A stretch of DNA of 64,000 nucleotides, from assembly GCF_001675165.1 (NCBI RefSeq), contig NZ_LROS01000066.1, forward strand, positions 62,001 through 126,000, read 5' to 3'. Below the pieces are notes generated by a model. The model saw nothing but the letters and a program-made list of their open reading frames with translations, searched no databases and was not told where the DNA came from. This DNA is from Clostridium ragsdalei P11. Its GTDB lineage: Bacteria; Bacillota; Clostridia; Clostridiales; Clostridiaceae. Positions 27,295 to 37,436 of this stretch are shown here, one piece after another (position 1 is the first letter of the stretch; each line of letters begins with the position of its first letter). The position numbers were made by a program, and so were the translations under genes.

Positions 27295-28569
27295 ATGAAC
27301 ACGTCCAAAAAACTGATCTTTGCTTTTTTTATATCAGCATCTCTTATGAATAGTAAGGGCTTGGTAAGTACTGTATATGCTGCTGATGTACCAAATATGA
27401 GCAGTAGCGCTTATACTGCTGTTGGAAATATATTTGCAAAATCAGGATACACCGGGCAATGTACCTGGTTTACTTATGGAAGAGTACTTGAAAAATTAGG
27501 AATTGCACTGCCATCACAATTTTACGGTAATGCAGTGGACTGGTGGTATGCAAATGCCAGTTCAAACGTATACACTTACGGATCGGAACCTAAACCAAAT
27601 TCCATAATTGTATGGGGTGGCGGTCCACATGGATACGGTCACGTTGGTTTTGTAGAAGAAGTAAGTGGAGATACTGTATATTTTAACGAAGGTAACTTTA
27701 ATATAAGAGGTAACTATGATGGAAGTGAAAAAACGCTTTCAAAAGAAGCTATAAAAAATAGAGGAAATTTATATCTTAAAGGATACATATATGTAGGCGG
27801 TGGCAGGAAATCTATTCCAACTAGTAATCCTTCACCTAGCAGTAACAGTAATTCAAATTCAACTCCTGTTACTAGTGTTTCTAAAACAGGAATTGTTAAC
27901 ATTTCAAATAGTAGTTCCACATTGAATGTAAGAAGCGGAGCAGCTACATCCTTTGGAGTTGTAGGTGGTTTAAAGAAAGGCCAATCCGTTTCTATAGTAG
28001 GATCAGTTGGAAGTTGGTACAAAATTAAATATAATTCTTCTTACGGATATGTGAGCTCTTCTTTTATAAATACGAGTTCCCAAGCTAGTCCTAGTAGTCA
28101 GCCTTCTTCTAATTCGGGAGCGCAATATTTATCTCCAGCTTCTGCTAAATCAGGTTATGTTAAGCTTAGTGACAGTGGATCATCTTTAAACTTAAGAACA
28201 TCTCCAGGAGGTTCTGTAATAGGATCGCTTGCTAATGGTACTGCTGTAAATATATTAGGTACTAGTGGAAGTTGGTATAAAGTAACTGCAAACGGGAAGT
28301 CAGGATATGTTTCTTCTAGCTACATAAGTAATTCACAGTCCATAGTAGCAACTGCTGCAAAAGTTCAGTCTACAACTTTAAAAACTGGTACTGTAACATT
28401 AAGTAGTAAATCTTCAGTATTAAACTTACGAAGTAACCCTTGGACTGGCCGTATTGTATCCACTCTATCTTCTGGAACCAAAGTAACCATAACAGGCACA
28501 GATGGACGTTGGTATAAAGTGACAGTTGGTTCCTTAACAGGATATGTTCATTCAGATTACATCAAGTAA
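27295..28569 (+). CDS. Secreted CHAP-domain protein with three SH3 repeats
   Basis: A 424-residue exported protein. The signal peptide covers residues 1-30, with probable cleavage after VYAA. A CHAP amidase/endopeptidase domain follows with the nucleophile C56 in GQCTWFTYGR and His in HGYGHVGF. A Ser/Asn-rich linker leads to three bacterial SH3 (SH3_3) modules (about 195-258, 282-345, 362-423), each with the LN(V/L)R motif and a GYVSS- or GYVHS-type end. It probably cuts or remodels peptidoglycan. AGGAGG precedes the ATG. Copy C of the structured element begins at its stop codon. Confidence 0.92.
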   Translation: MNTSKKLIFAFFISASLMNSKGLVSTVYAADVPNMSSSAYTAVGNIFAKSGYTGQCTWFTYGRVLEKLGIALPSQFYGNAVDWWYANASSNVYTYGSEPKPNSIIVWGGGPHGYGHVGFVEEVSGDTVYFNEGNFNIRGNYDGSEKTLSKEAIKNRGNLYLKGYIYVGGGRKSIPTSNPSPSSNSNSNSTPVTSVSKTGIVNISNSSSTLNVRSGAATSFGVVGGLKKGQSVSIVGSVGSWYKIKYNSSYGYVSSSFINTSSQASPSSQPSSNSGAQYLSPASAKSGYVKLSDSGSSLNLRTSPGGSVIGSLANGTAVNILGTSGSWYKVTANGKSGYVSSSYISNSQSIVATAAKVQSTTLKTGTVTLSSKSSVLNLRSNPWTGRIVSTLSSGTKVTITGTDGRWYKVTVGSLTGYVHSDYIK

Positions 28570-28809
28570 TTCTTAGGTTCAGATGGAGTTTGATTATAAG
28601 GATTACTTTCTCCAGCTGAACCTTATTAACAGTATTCTTAGTGTCTTTAGCACTTAGAATACGTTATCCTTTAGGGGAAGAACTTATCCAGGCGCGTAGC
28701 AGTGCTTATCCCCCACTTTGATAGAAGATGGGAGTATTAGCAATGGTAGCGATCGGATAAAATAAAAAAATAATATTGTGTAGATGGTTCTACACAATAT
28801 TATTTTTTT
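28570..28809 (+). ncRNA. Structured repeat RNA, copy C, with intrinsic terminator
   Basis: Domain 1 (28570-28627): TTCTTAGGTTCAG ... CTGAACCTTA. An extra hairpin is inserted (GTATTCTTAGTG with CACTTAGAATAC, near 28632-28664). Domain 2 (28684-28760): TTATCC ... GGATAA with AGGCGCGTAGC and GGTAGCGATCGG. A strong terminator follows at 28771-28802 (TAATATTGTGTAGA/TCTACACAATATTA plus seven T). It starts at the stop of the CHAP gene and no plus-strand gene lies within 4 kb downstream, so this copy cannot be a leader of a nearby gene. Confidence 0.6.
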
Positions 28810-28825
28810 ATTGTCAAAAGAAACA

Positions 28826-29665
28826 TTACCTTTCTTTATTTATCTTCATTTTCATTTTAATATTTAATTTATCCATTAAATAATCTTTATCTGTTCCATC
28901 ATCAGGAAAAATAACATAGCTGCATTTAAGATCGTATTCACTATACTTTTCATTCATAATTTTTATTTTATTGTAAGCACATTCCATCTGATGAACAATT
29001 GAAACAATTTTTCTATAATTACAGTCTGGAACTACACTTATAAAAGTAGATAATCCATATTTTTCAAATAAATCTGGTACCTTAAAAAGACTTCTCAATT
29101 TTTCATAAACTAAATCAAGTAAAATAAGATAACTGTCTTTTACTTCTATTTTCTCATCTTGTTCTGTATAGTATTTTTTTACTAAGCTTACCATGGTAAT
29201 TGAAAGCTTTTTATTTTGTGCCCCACATTTCACAATTTGTCTGGCAATATACTCTTGAAAATTCAAGTATACTATTTCTTCTGGTCTATCTGAATTTCTA
29301 CTAGATTTTATGAGTTTCGTTATTCTTTTAACTAAATTTTTACTATTGAAAGGTTTTAATATATACTCTGAAGTACCTTCTTTTATACCTTTTATAAATG
29401 CTTCTCTAGAATTTAATTTTGTAAGTATCATTACAGGAATGTTTAATTTTTTAGCCTTTATCTTTTTAAGTACTTCAAATCCATCTTCAGTGCTTAATCC
29501 CACTTCAAGTATTATCAAATTTATTTCTTCTTTTTTATCATATAATCTATTAAAGAACTCAAAGGAATTTCCACATTCATATACCCCAATCCCCGCATCT
29601 TCCAATACGCGTCTCACCCTATATCTTACATATATCATATCATCTAATATTATAACTTTGTTCAT
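28826..29665 (-). CDS. Response-regulator-like protein with Glu at the phospho-acceptor position
   Basis: A 279-residue protein. The receiver domain covers residues 1-120, with the acidic pair DD at 8-9 and Lys in YILKPF. The usual phospho-acceptor Asp is Glu (E54 in LIILEVGL), which in many regulators mimics phosphorylation or removes it. Residues 130-279 have the length and helix/strand character of a degenerate GGDEF-like domain but lack GGDEF. The output is unknown. It starts at ATG, 125 bases after the end of the fabG-like gene in the same direction. Confidence 0.72.
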   Translation of the reverse strand: MNKVIILDDMIYVRYRVRRVLEDAGIGVYECGNSFEFFNRLYDKKEEINLIILEVGLSTEDGFEVLKKIKAKKLNIPVMILTKLNSREAFIKGIKEGTSEYILKPFNSKNLVKRITKLIKSSRNSDRPEEIVYLNFQEYIARQIVKCGAQNKKLSITMVSLVKKYYTEQDEKIEVKDSYLILLDLVYEKLRSLFKVPDLFEKYGLSTFISVVPDCNYRKIVSIVHQMECAYNKIKIMNEKYSEYDLKCSYVIFPDDGTDKDYLMDKLNIKMKMKINKER

Positions 29666-29790
29666 AATTATTCATCCTATAACATCAATATTTTAACCAT
29701 CCCTTTTATTAAAATTAATTTTTTCCATATTCTATTTATCGTCCACTACTGCTATTATTTTATATGTATATTACACTAAAGGTTCATTTC

Positions 29791-30534
29791 TCATATCATT
29801 CCGCCATCTACGGTTATTATCTGTCCTGTTATGTATTCAGATGACTCACCTGCCAAAAAGCATACAGTTTTTGCTATGTCTTCACATTGTCCAAATTTGC
29901 CCATAGGTATATCTTCCATTAAGTTTTTCTTCTCATCCTCTTTTAACCAGGAGTTCATTTCCGTATCAATTACCCCTGGTGCAACTGCATTTACCCTTAT
30001 ATTCGAAGGTGCCATTTCCTTCGCAATAGATTTTGTAAAAAGATTTATTCCCCCTTTAGATGCAGAATAAATGGATTCACAAGCAGCACCTACATTTCCC
30101 CACATAGAAGAAATATTTATTATAGATCCTGCTTTTTTAGAAATCATATGTTTTAATACAGAGTGAGTACAATTAAGTACCCCCTTTAAATTCACATCTA
30201 TAATAAAATTCCATTCATCTTCTCTCATATCTATAAAAAGTCCTATTTTAGAAATTCCTGCATTATTAACAAGTATATCTACTTTTCCCATTTTACTTAA
30301 TGCATATTGCACCATTCTTTCAGCATTACTATATAAACTAACATCTCCTTGTACTACCATTCCTACGGAACCAACTTGTTTTACCATATCTAGAGTTTGA
30401 TAAGCCCCTTTTTCATCTTTTTTATAATTTATTACTACATTTGCACCGCATTTTGCTAAATTTACAGCAATACTTCTTCCTATTCCTCTAGAAGCTCCTG
30501 TTACTATTGCTACTTTTCCGCCTAAATTCTCCAT
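29791..30534 (-). CDS. SDR-family reductase, 3-oxoacyl-ACP reductase-like
   Basis: A 247-residue short-chain dehydrogenase: TGASRGIG for NADP, NNAGIS, catalytic Ser in IINISSMWG and Tyr/Lys in YSASKGG, and TGQIITVDGG at the C-terminus. It is closest in pattern to FabG. It is not next to fatty-acid genes; nearby genes are signalling proteins. The physiological substrate is therefore open (acyl-ACP, acetoacetyl-CoA or another ketone). Confidence 0.88.
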   Translation of the reverse strand: MENLGGKVAIVTGASRGIGRSIAVNLAKCGANVVINYKKDEKGAYQTLDMVKQVGSVGMVVQGDVSLYSNAERMVQYALSKMGKVDILVNNAGISKIGLFIDMREDEWNFIIDVNLKGVLNCTHSVLKHMISKKAGSIINISSMWGNVGAACESIYSASKGGINLFTKSIAKEMAPSNIRVNAVAPGVIDTEMNSWLKEDEKKNLMEDIPMGKFGQCEDIAKTVCFLAGESSEYITGQIITVDGGMI

Positions 30535-30584
30535 ATAAACTTCACACTTCCTATATTAACATAAAATTTACTTTTCAATTAATA

Positions 30585-32651
30585 TTATACATTAAATTTA
30601 CTTAAAATACGAAGAAGTTCCTCAGACCCACTTGCATTTTTCATAGTATACAAAGATATGGCTCTATTTTCACTTGCTATTTCATCTATATTATCTGATA
30701 TATCTATGGATGCTTTAGTTCCATTATTTGACGAGTCCACTATAATACACATTATTTTAGTTATTACCAAAAAAGACTCATCTATATTTTCCATAAGCCC
30801 ACAAAACTTTTTTAATACTGATTCAAATCTCATTCCATCCTTTTCATAATCTTTGCTTATATCCACCATTTTTCTGTAATCCGACAAAATATTTTCCTCT
30901 AAAATCTTCAATATACTTTCAGCTGATAGAGCTAGTTTCTCTACCGATTTTAAAGCATTTTTTACATTTAATTGTATATTACTTACCATATCAGAAGATT
31001 GCATAGCTAATTTTCTTACCTCTTCTGCCACCACCATAAATCCCCTGCCATATTCACCAGCCCTTGCGGCTTCTATATTAGCATTTAATGCTAATATATT
31101 TGTTCTATCTGATATAGTTTTTATTTCTTCAGCCATTATAGAAATATTTTTTACTACTTTCACATTTTCCAGTGCATGTCTTAATTCATCACTATACTGT
31201 GTATAATAATTTTCAAAGTCATGCTTTGAGCTTTCCGTATCTCTTTTGATATTTAAAGCCCTTTCCCTTATGTTTTTTGCAAGGGCCAAGCCTTCATTTG
31301 CCTCTTTTGCTGAATTTTTTATTTCACGCTTTACATTTGATATCTTTTGGTTCACTTCTTCTATAGAAGATAAGTTCTCCTGCATATTAGAACATATTTG
31401 TGAAGATTCATCTGAAACCAACTTTATCTCAGAATGCGATTTCTCAAACATTTTATTTACATTATTCGTAGCTTCCAAAGCTTCTCTACTTTTTAGTTTT
31501 ACTTGCTCTATAATATACTCTATTTCATTCATTGCATAGTTTAATGCTGAAGCCGTATCTCCAAATTCATCCTTTTTATCAATTTGTATTCTGTAATTTA
31601 AATTAAACTTTGATAATTCCAAGGCATACTTTCTTATTTTATGCAGTGGTTTTTTTATAGTTCCGGCTATAAATAACCCTACAACCAATCCTATTAAAAT
31701 AAATAGAACAGTTATCATAATTATTTTGTATTTTAGCATATTTACTTCACTAAATATTTCCTTTTTATCTATAGTAAGTCCCAGTGACCAGTTTAAGTCA
31801 GCTATTGGAGCATAGGCCATAAACATATCTTCATTATCTTTTTTATAGTATCCCGAGCCACTTTTACCAATTATCATATTTTTTTCTAAAATTGCCAGTT
31901 CATTTAAAGAATGATCTTTATTTTCATCTTCTATAGTATTGTCTTTATTTAACACCAGTTTCAAATCCTTATGTGCTACCTTAACCCCTTCCTTGTTTAT
32001 TATAAAGCAGTATCCACTTTTACCCAGTTTTTCATTTTGAACTAATTTATTTAAACTTTCCATACTTATATTTGAAAATAATACTCCTACAATTTTTTTA
32101 TCAGAATCTTTTATTGGAACTGCCACCGCCATTATCTGCTGCCCATCTGTATTCATCACTGGATCTGAAATAGACATTTTCCCATTTAATGCACTTTTAA
32201 GATAATAATTCTTGGTATCGTCTAAATTAGCTTTAGCCTTTTCACCAGTTTGCATATAAATCATACCACTTGAATCCATCACATTTAAGTTCACATATCC
32301 TAATTGTTTTGCTCTCATCTTAAGAAGAGGTGTCTGCATTGAAGTATTCATGGATTTTATAATATCATTTGATGCTAACTCTTCAATTGCTTTAACGTCC
32401 TGTTTTAAAGTTGCATCTATGAGTTTAGAAGATTCTACTGCCCTACTTTCAAGCGAAGATTTTATACTATCTTCCATAGCTCTATAAGCACTGCAATAAG
32501 ATGTCGCTCCTAATATACTGCATATGAATATTATAAGTATTCCAATCTCACAAACTATTTTCACTCCCACACTGTTTAAAAAAGATAGATTAAACTTTTT
32601 CTCCTTACCAAAAGATAACTTTGAAATGTTTAAAAATAATTTTTTTAACAT
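30585..32651 (-). CDS. Methyl-accepting chemotaxis protein with dCACHE sensor
   Basis: A 688-residue receptor. Transmembrane segment near 32-55; an extracellular double-Cache sensor (about 60-300, with [19 protein letters not shown] and [13 protein letters not shown]); a second transmembrane segment near 307-330; HAMP; and a cytoplasmic signalling domain with the tip [11 protein letters not shown]. The C-terminal signalling hairpin has the [16 protein letters not shown] motif. It senses an extracellular small molecule, ligand unknown. Its promoter lies in the region shared with the glycine riboswitch (32652-32884). Confidence 0.92.
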   Translation of the reverse strand: MLKKLFLNISKLSFGKEKKFNLSFLNSVGVKIVCEIGILIIFICSILGATSYCSAYRAMEDSIKSSLESRAVESSKLIDATLKQDVKAIEELASNDIIKSMNTSMQTPLLKMRAKQLGYVNLNVMDSSGMIYMQTGEKAKANLDDTKNYYLKSALNGKMSISDPVMNTDGQQIMAVAVPIKDSDKKIVGVLFSNISMESLNKLVQNEKLGKSGYCFIINKEGVKVAHKDLKLVLNKDNTIEDENKDHSLNELAILEKNMIIGKSGSGYYKKDNEDMFMAYAPIADLNWSLGLTIDKKEIFSEVNMLKYKIIMITVLFILIGLVVGLFIAGTIKKPLHKIRKYALELSKFNLNYRIQIDKKDEFGDTASALNYAMNEIEYIIEQVKLKSREALEATNNVNKMFEKSHSEIKLVSDESSQICSNMQENLSSIEEVNQKISNVKREIKNSAKEANEGLALAKNIRERALNIKRDTESSKHDFENYYTQYSDELRHALENVKVVKNISIMAEEIKTISDRTNILALNANIEAARAGEYGRGFMVVAEEVRKLAMQSSDMVSNIQLNVKNALKSVEKLALSAESILKILEENILSDYRKMVDISKDYEKDGMRFESVLKKFCGLMENIDESFLVITKIMCIIVDSSNNGTKASIDISDNIDEIASENRAISLYTMKNASGSEELLRILSKFNV

Positions 32652-32790
32652 AAAATTCCTCCAACATATAAATTTGCATCAATTATATGCTTTATTTTAA
32701 TATGGTATTTTTAAGTTAATGTTAAATAAAACTTTTTTTAACATGAATTTAACTTACGATATTCATTAAGTGAAATTTACAATAATATAT

Positions 32791-32819
32791 TTGAATTGGC
32801 TTTTTTAATATGATATAAT
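32791..32819 (+). promoter_or_regulatory. Promoter for the glycine riboswitch transcript
   Basis: TTGAAT (32791-32796), 17-base spacer, TATAAT (32814-32819). Transcription would start about 55-60 bases ahead of the aptamer. Confidence 0.75.
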
Positions 32820-32884
32820 TGTGATAATTTAAAAGGGTCGGATGAAAATAATGGGATTAAATTTTCAAACCGTTATTAGACGAA

Positions 32885-32960
32885 CCTCTGGAGAGACTCT
32901 TATGAGCACCGAAGGGGAAAGCCAAAGTTGGGTGAAACTCTCAGGTACAAGGGACAGAGG
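32885..32960 (+). promoter_or_regulatory. Glycine riboswitch (single aptamer)
   Basis: The P1 stem is CCTCTG (32885-32890) with CAGAGG (32955-32960). Inside are the glycine-aptamer signatures GGAGAGACTC, GAGCACCGAAGGGGAAAGCC and AAACTCTCAGGTACAAGGGACAGAGG (last part). Only one complete aptamer is visible; upstream bases 32836-32884 may supply the partial partner helix seen in singlet riboswitches. A conditional terminator follows at 33025-33051. Confidence 0.93.
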
Positions 32961-33024
32961 ATTTTATACAAAATAATAATTATTGAGTCAATTAATAGTT
33001 ATTGTTTAAAATCTTATTTTCCAG

Positions 33025-33051
33025 AGACTAATTTAATTTGGTCTTTTTTTT
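33025..33051 (+). terminator. Expression-platform terminator of the glycine riboswitch
   Basis: AGACTAA pairs with TTGGTCT (one G-T pair), then seven or more T. It lies 65 bases beyond the aptamer and 60 before the next start codon. Whether glycine turns the switch on or off cannot be decided from sequence alone. Confidence 0.78.
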
Positions 33052-33110
33052 TATAATTGCTAAAAATATAATTAATCAATACAAACTATTTAAAGGAGAT
33101 GGATTATAAA

Positions 33111-33380
33111 ATGAAATCATTTATAACCGTGCTTGGAGAAGACAAAACAGGTATTATTTACAAGGTAACTTCCGTACTATTTGAAAATAACATAAATATT
33201 TTAGACATAAACCAAACTCTCATAGAAGGATATTTTACAATGGTAATGCTAGTGGATTTATCAAAAATGAAAACAGATTTTGTAGAATTAAAGAATGACC
33301 TTGAAAATAAAGCTAAAGAAATAGGAGTTGTCATTAAGCTTCAACGAGAAGACATATTTACTTCTATGCACCAAATTTAA
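33111..33380 (+). CDS. ACT-domain protein (UPF0237 family)
   Basis: An 89-residue protein consisting of one ACT domain plus a short tail: MKSFITVLGEDKTGIIYKVT at the start and ILDINQTLIEGYFTMVMLVD in the ligand-binding region. ACT domains bind amino acids. The ATG at 33111 is chosen because AAAGGAG is well spaced to it; an upstream ATG (33099) overlaps that site. It is first in a two-gene unit behind a glycine riboswitch, which suggests glycine or a related amino acid as ligand (inference). Confidence 0.9.
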   Translation: MKSFITVLGEDKTGIIYKVTSVLFENNINILDINQTLIEGYFTMVMLVDLSKMKTDFVELKNDLENKAKEIGVVIKLQREDIFTSMHQI

Positions 33381-33398
33381 ACTAAGGAGTTGAATTAA

Positions 33399-34757
33399 AT
33401 GATAAATACTAAAGACATTATGGAAACCATAAATATGATTGACAAAGAAAACCTAGACATAAGAACCATAACTATCGGTATCTCGCTTTTAGATTGTATA
33501 GATAGTGATGGCAAAAAAGCAAGAACTAAAATTTATGATAAAATAACTAAACAGGCTGAAAACCTAGTAAAAACTGCCAAGGAGATTGAAACGGAATATG
33601 GTATACCAATAATACATAAAAGAGTATCCGTTACACCTATTTCACTCATAGCCCAGGCAAGTTCTGATAAAAGCTATGTAGAATATGCCAAAATTTTAGA
33701 TAAAGCTACCCAAACTTTAGGTATTGACTTTATTGGAGGTTTTTCGGCACTTGTTCATAAAGGTTATACTAAAGGTGACAAAATACTTATAGAATCCATA
33801 CCAGAAGCTCTAGCTGTCACTGAAAAAGTATGTTCTTCTGTAAATGTAGGAACTACAAAAGCAGGAATAAACATGGATGCGGTAAAAGATATGGGAAGAA
33901 TAGTAAAGGAAACTGCCTACCTCACTAGAGAAAATGAGAGTATAGGTTGTGCAAAGCTAGTAATATTTTCAAACGCAGTAGAAGATAATCCTTTCATGGC
34001 AGGAGCATTTCATGGAGTTGGAGAAGCTGATTCCATAATAAACGTAGGTGTTAGTGGTCCTGGCGTTGTAAAATGTGCTCTAGAAGAAGTTAAAGGCCAA
34101 AATTTCAATGTAGTTGCAGAAACAATAAAAAAGACAGCTTTTAAAATAACAAGAATGGGTCAATTAGTTGCTGGAGAAGCTTCAAAAAGATTAAACGTTC
34201 CTTTTGGTATAGTAGATTTATCACTTGCACCTACACCTGCTGTAGGTGACAGTGTTGCACGAGTTCTTGAAGAAATGGGCCTTGAAAGTTGTGGGTGCCC
34301 AGGTACTACTGCTGCTCTAGCATTATTAAATGATGCAGTCAAAAAAGGAGGCATAATGGCAGCATCTCAAGTTGGAGGATTAAGTGGTGCATTTATACCT
34401 GTAAGTGAGGATGAAGGTATGATAAGTGCAGTAAATTCAGGATCCCTTAACCTTGAAAAATTAGAAGCAATGACTTGTGTATGTTCTGTAGGTCTTGACA
34501 TGATAGGTATACCTGGTGATACTCCTGAGTCCACTATATCTGCTATAATAGCAGATGAGTCTGCTATTGGAATGATTAATAATAAAACAACTGCCGTAAG
34601 GGTAATTCCTGTTTATGGCAAAAATGTTGGAGATGAAGCAAATTTTGGAGGACTTCTCGGAAAAGCACCTATAATGCCTGTAAGTAAATTTTCAAGTGAA
34701 AGTTTCATAGCTAGAGGTGGAAGAATTCCTGCTCCAATTCACAGCTTTAAGAATTAG
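33399..34757 (+). CDS. PFL family protein (UPF0210/DUF711), partner of the ACT protein
   Basis: A 452-residue protein of the UPF0210 family, distantly related to pyruvate formate-lyase folds. Recognisable stretches are [52 protein letters not shown] and the C-terminal [17 protein letters not shown]. The biochemical role is not established. It follows the ACT gene by 18 bases, a pairing common in Firmicutes. The riboswitch gives an independent hint that the pair belongs to glycine/serine or one-carbon metabolism. Confidence 0.92.
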   Translation: MINTKDIMETINMIDKENLDIRTITIGISLLDCIDSDGKKARTKIYDKITKQAENLVKTAKEIETEYGIPIIHKRVSVTPISLIAQASSDKSYVEYAKILDKATQTLGIDFIGGFSALVHKGYTKGDKILIESIPEALAVTEKVCSSVNVGTTKAGINMDAVKDMGRIVKETAYLTRENESIGCAKLVIFSNAVEDNPFMAGAFHGVGEADSIINVGVSGPGVVKCALEEVKGQNFNVVAETIKKTAFKITRMGQLVAGEASKRLNVPFGIVDLSLAPTPAVGDSVARVLEEMGLESCGCPGTTAALALLNDAVKKGGIMAASQVGGLSGAFIPVSEDEGMISAVNSGSLNLEKLEAMTCVCSVGLDMIGIPGDTPESTISAIIADESAIGMINNKTTAVRVIPVYGKNVGDEANFGGLLGKAPIMPVSKFSSESFIARGGRIPAPIHSFKN

Positions 34758-34929
34758 ATTTTACACTTAGAAACCCCATATATTTTTCATGTTGAATGTA
34801 AGTTTAAATATAGGTATAAATAAAATTTAATTTTATTGTAAACATGTTTAGAAATACAATAATACTACGATAACATATACATAGTTACTATATATTGCTA
34901 TTCTAATGATTTATATGAGGTGAGATAGT

Positions 34930-35988
34930 ATGTTGTCAAAAAAGAAATTAGTTCGAATAAGCGAATTAGAACCAGGAATGATATCAGCAAGTGATATAAC
35001 CTTTGAAAATAAAATGCTGTTAGCTAAAGATATTGCCATTACGGAATCGGCTATAGAAAAGCTAAAACAAAATATTATTGTAGATGAAGTAGAAATTTAC
35101 GTAGAAGATACTTCCGAAGATCCTTTAACCGCTAAAATCGAAACTGTAGAAGAACTTGAGAATACCTTTAATGAATTTTCTTACAACTTGGAAAATATAT
35201 TTGATACTATATCTAATTTAAAAGCTCCTGAAATAAAGGAAGTAAGAACTTTTTCAGAAAAAATACAGGAAGAGTTTAATTCTACAGGACTAGTTATTAA
35301 AAATATAGTATTCCATGGAAGTGGCAATGATACTATTTACAGACACAGTGTAAACGTAGCAGCCGTAAGTTTTATACTTGGAAAATGGTTGGGGTTTAGC
35401 AAAAGGGATATAAACTTATTAACTTACTCAGCAGTATTACATGATTTTGGAAAAATCAAGATAAGTAAGGATATTATAAATAAGTATGGAAATCTCACCC
35501 CAGAAGAGTACAAAATTTTCAAAACTCACCCTGCCATAGGTTATAATTTTGTAAAAGAAATTCCCTATTTAGATTCTTCCGTAAGTTATGGTGTATTGAT
35601 GCATCATGAAAGAATGGATGGCTCTGGATATCCACTAGGTATTAAAGAAGATAAAATTCATAAATTTGCTAAAGTAATAGCTATTGCAGATTTATTTGAT
35701 GATTTGAGTTCCAACAGATATTGTAAAGAACTAAGCGGACCTTTTGAAGCTTTAGAAATTATTCAACAGCAAAGCCTTGGAAAACTGGATTGCCAATATT
35801 GTACTATGTTTTTAAATCACATAGTAAACTACTACATGGGTGAAAATGTACTTTTAAGTAATGAGCAATGTTGTAAAGTTATTCAAGTTAACATGAATGA
35901 TTTGAGAAATCCTCTTTTACTTGATGACAATGGATTCCTTGACTTAAAAAAAGAAAAAGATTTATACGTTAAAAAGCTGGTTATTTAA
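34930..35988 (+). CDS. HD-GYP domain protein, probable cyclic-di-GMP phosphodiesterase
   Basis: A 352-residue protein. The HD-GYP domain covers about residues 120-300: HSVNVAAVS, HDFGKIKIS, KTHPAIGY, HHERMDGSGYPLGI (HHE and GYP) and DLFDDLSSNR. The metal ligands of HD-GYP enzymes are present. The N-terminal 110 residues match the unassigned region often found in this clostridial subgroup. GAGGTGAGATAGT precedes the ATG. It might affect pilus or motility switches; the link to the Tad locus is only distance-based. Confidence 0.9.
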   Translation: MLSKKKLVRISELEPGMISASDITFENKMLLAKDIAITESAIEKLKQNIIVDEVEIYVEDTSEDPLTAKIETVEELENTFNEFSYNLENIFDTISNLKAPEIKEVRTFSEKIQEEFNSTGLVIKNIVFHGSGNDTIYRHSVNVAAVSFILGKWLGFSKRDINLLTYSAVLHDFGKIKISKDIINKYGNLTPEEYKIFKTHPAIGYNFVKEIPYLDSSVSYGVLMHHERMDGSGYPLGIKEDKIHKFAKVIAIADLFDDLSSNRYCKELSGPFEALEIIQQQSLGKLDCQYCTMFLNHIVNYYMGENVLLSNEQCCKVIQVNMNDLRNPLLLDDNGFLDLKKEKDLYVKKLVI

Positions 35989-36001
35989 TAACCAGCTTTT
36001 T
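35971..36001 (+). terminator. Terminator overlapping the end of the HD-GYP gene
   Basis: AAAAAGCTGGTTAT pairs with ATAACCAGCTTTTT around a TTA loop. The stop codon of the HD-GYP gene (35986-35988) lies in and next to the loop, so the last codons form the left arm. Confidence 0.88.
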
Positions 36002-36178
36002 GTTCACTTTTTATAACATTTTGTTTTACAGTTGTATACATTTACTAATAATTAGCGTCAGTTCCATATAATAATCACTAAATCCTTGCTTTTAATATAC
36101 GATATAGTATTATAGACTATGGTTTAATTACTTTTAACAAACCATTATTACATTATATAACATAGGAGGATATTATTT

Positions 36179-37222
36179 ATGATAAAATTTACCGATAATG
36201 ATAAAATTGACTTAGATTCATTAGAAATACAGGATGTTTTGGATATTAGTACACTTCAAAAATTTCAGGATAACTTTGCTGATAGTATGAATATCGCAAG
36301 TGTTACAGTTGACAAAAACGGACATCCTGTAACAAAACCGAGCTCTTATACTGACTTTTGTTTAAATCTCACTCAGTCAACTTCCAAAGGGACTTCCCGC
36401 TGTGCAGAGTCACACAGTAGAGGAGGTGCAGAAGCAACAAGGACTGGCAAACCATATATTTATACTTGCCATGCAGGTTTGATTGATTTTGCTGCTCCTA
36501 TAATAATAGAAGGTAAATCAATAGGAACAATACTTGGTGGACAAGTTGCTTATTCTAAAGTAGATGAATCAGTCGTTCGAAAAAATGCCGCAGAAATGGG
36601 TATAAATGCTGATAGATATGTAGATGCATCAAATCAAGTCTATACAGTAAGTGAAAAAAGCGTAAGAGCAGCTGCTGAAGTTTTATTTATCGTGGCAAAT
36701 TCACTTTCTAAAATAGGTTATGAGGCACTTTTACTTGGTGTATCTACTAAAAATTTATCTGAAAATTTTGGTCAAATTTCAGCAACTATGGAAGAGCTAG
36801 CTGCTTCAGCTGTAAATGTAAGCAACAATCAACATCTTTTAAATGAAGAAATAAGCAGAGTTAAAAATATATCTATGGATATAAATTCTATATTAAATTC
36901 CATAAAGAGTATTGCAGATCAAACAAAAATGCTTGGTTTAAATGCTTCTATAGAAGCAGCTAGAGCTGGAGAAGCTGGAAAAGGATTCAGTGTAGTAGCT
37001 GCAGAAATAAGAAAACTATCTCAGGATTCTAAAGAAACTGCTTCTAAAATAACAGATCTTACTAAAAAAATACAGGAATCTGTAGATAAGGCACTAGAAA
37101 CTTCCAGCTCCACTTTTGAAACTACAGAACAACAGACATCTGCAATAGAAGAAGTATCTGCTAATGTCCAAGAAGTTTCCGTAGTAGCAGATACCTTAAG
37201 TAACATGGCAAATAAGAACTAA
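36179..37222 (+). CDS. PocR-sensor methyl-accepting protein (soluble chemoreceptor-like)
   Basis: A 347-residue soluble protein. Residues 14-165 form a PocR-type ligand domain ([53 protein letters not shown]). The C-terminal half is a short MCP signalling domain ([40 protein letters not shown]). No transmembrane segments, no HAMP. PocR domains may bind small diols or hydrocarbon-derived ligands; the input here is unknown. AGGAGG precedes the ATG. Confidence 0.88.
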   Translation: MIKFTDNDKIDLDSLEIQDVLDISTLQKFQDNFADSMNIASVTVDKNGHPVTKPSSYTDFCLNLTQSTSKGTSRCAESHSRGGAEATRTGKPYIYTCHAGLIDFAAPIIIEGKSIGTILGGQVAYSKVDESVVRKNAAEMGINADRYVDASNQVYTVSEKSVRAAAEVLFIVANSLSKIGYEALLLGVSTKNLSENFGQISATMEELAASAVNVSNNQHLLNEEISRVKNISMDINSILNSIKSIADQTKMLGLNASIEAARAGEAGKGFSVVAAEIRKLSQDSKETASKITDLTKKIQESVDKALETSSSTFETTEQQTSAIEEVSANVQEVSVVADTLSNMANKN

Positions 37223-37263
37223 TTTCTAAGTAAAAAATTCAGCTCTAATGTCTAATATAATTT

Positions 37264-37400
37264 ACTAAAGAACAAATAGCAAAGAATAAATAACAAATGA
37301 TGACAATTTTCTTTCTAACGTAAGAAAATATTAAAATTATAGATTCCCTGAGGTATGAAGGAAATCATCATTATTTGGACTTTGATATTTGTTCTTTAAA
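37264..37400. repeat. Short inverted-repeat element
   Basis: Left arm AAAGAACAAATAGCAAAG and right arm CTTTGATATTTGTTCTTT are inverted copies with one mismatch; a second block (AACAAATGATGA ... TCATCATTATTT) continues inward. No coding content. It separates two convergent genes and may act as terminator or be a small mobile remnant. Confidence 0.55.
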
Positions 37401-37436
37401 CTTTTAAAAACTCTGTCAATAAATTTTACTGGATTT

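Noticed and set aside
27714-28022. Minus-strand reading frame within the CHAP gene, and similar long frames opposite other genes
   Set aside because: Composition mirrors the sense gene and there is no ribosome site or known domain; treated as shadows.
32820-32884. Second glycine aptamer upstream of the first
   Set aside because: No CGAAGG or CTCTCAGG-type core in this stretch.
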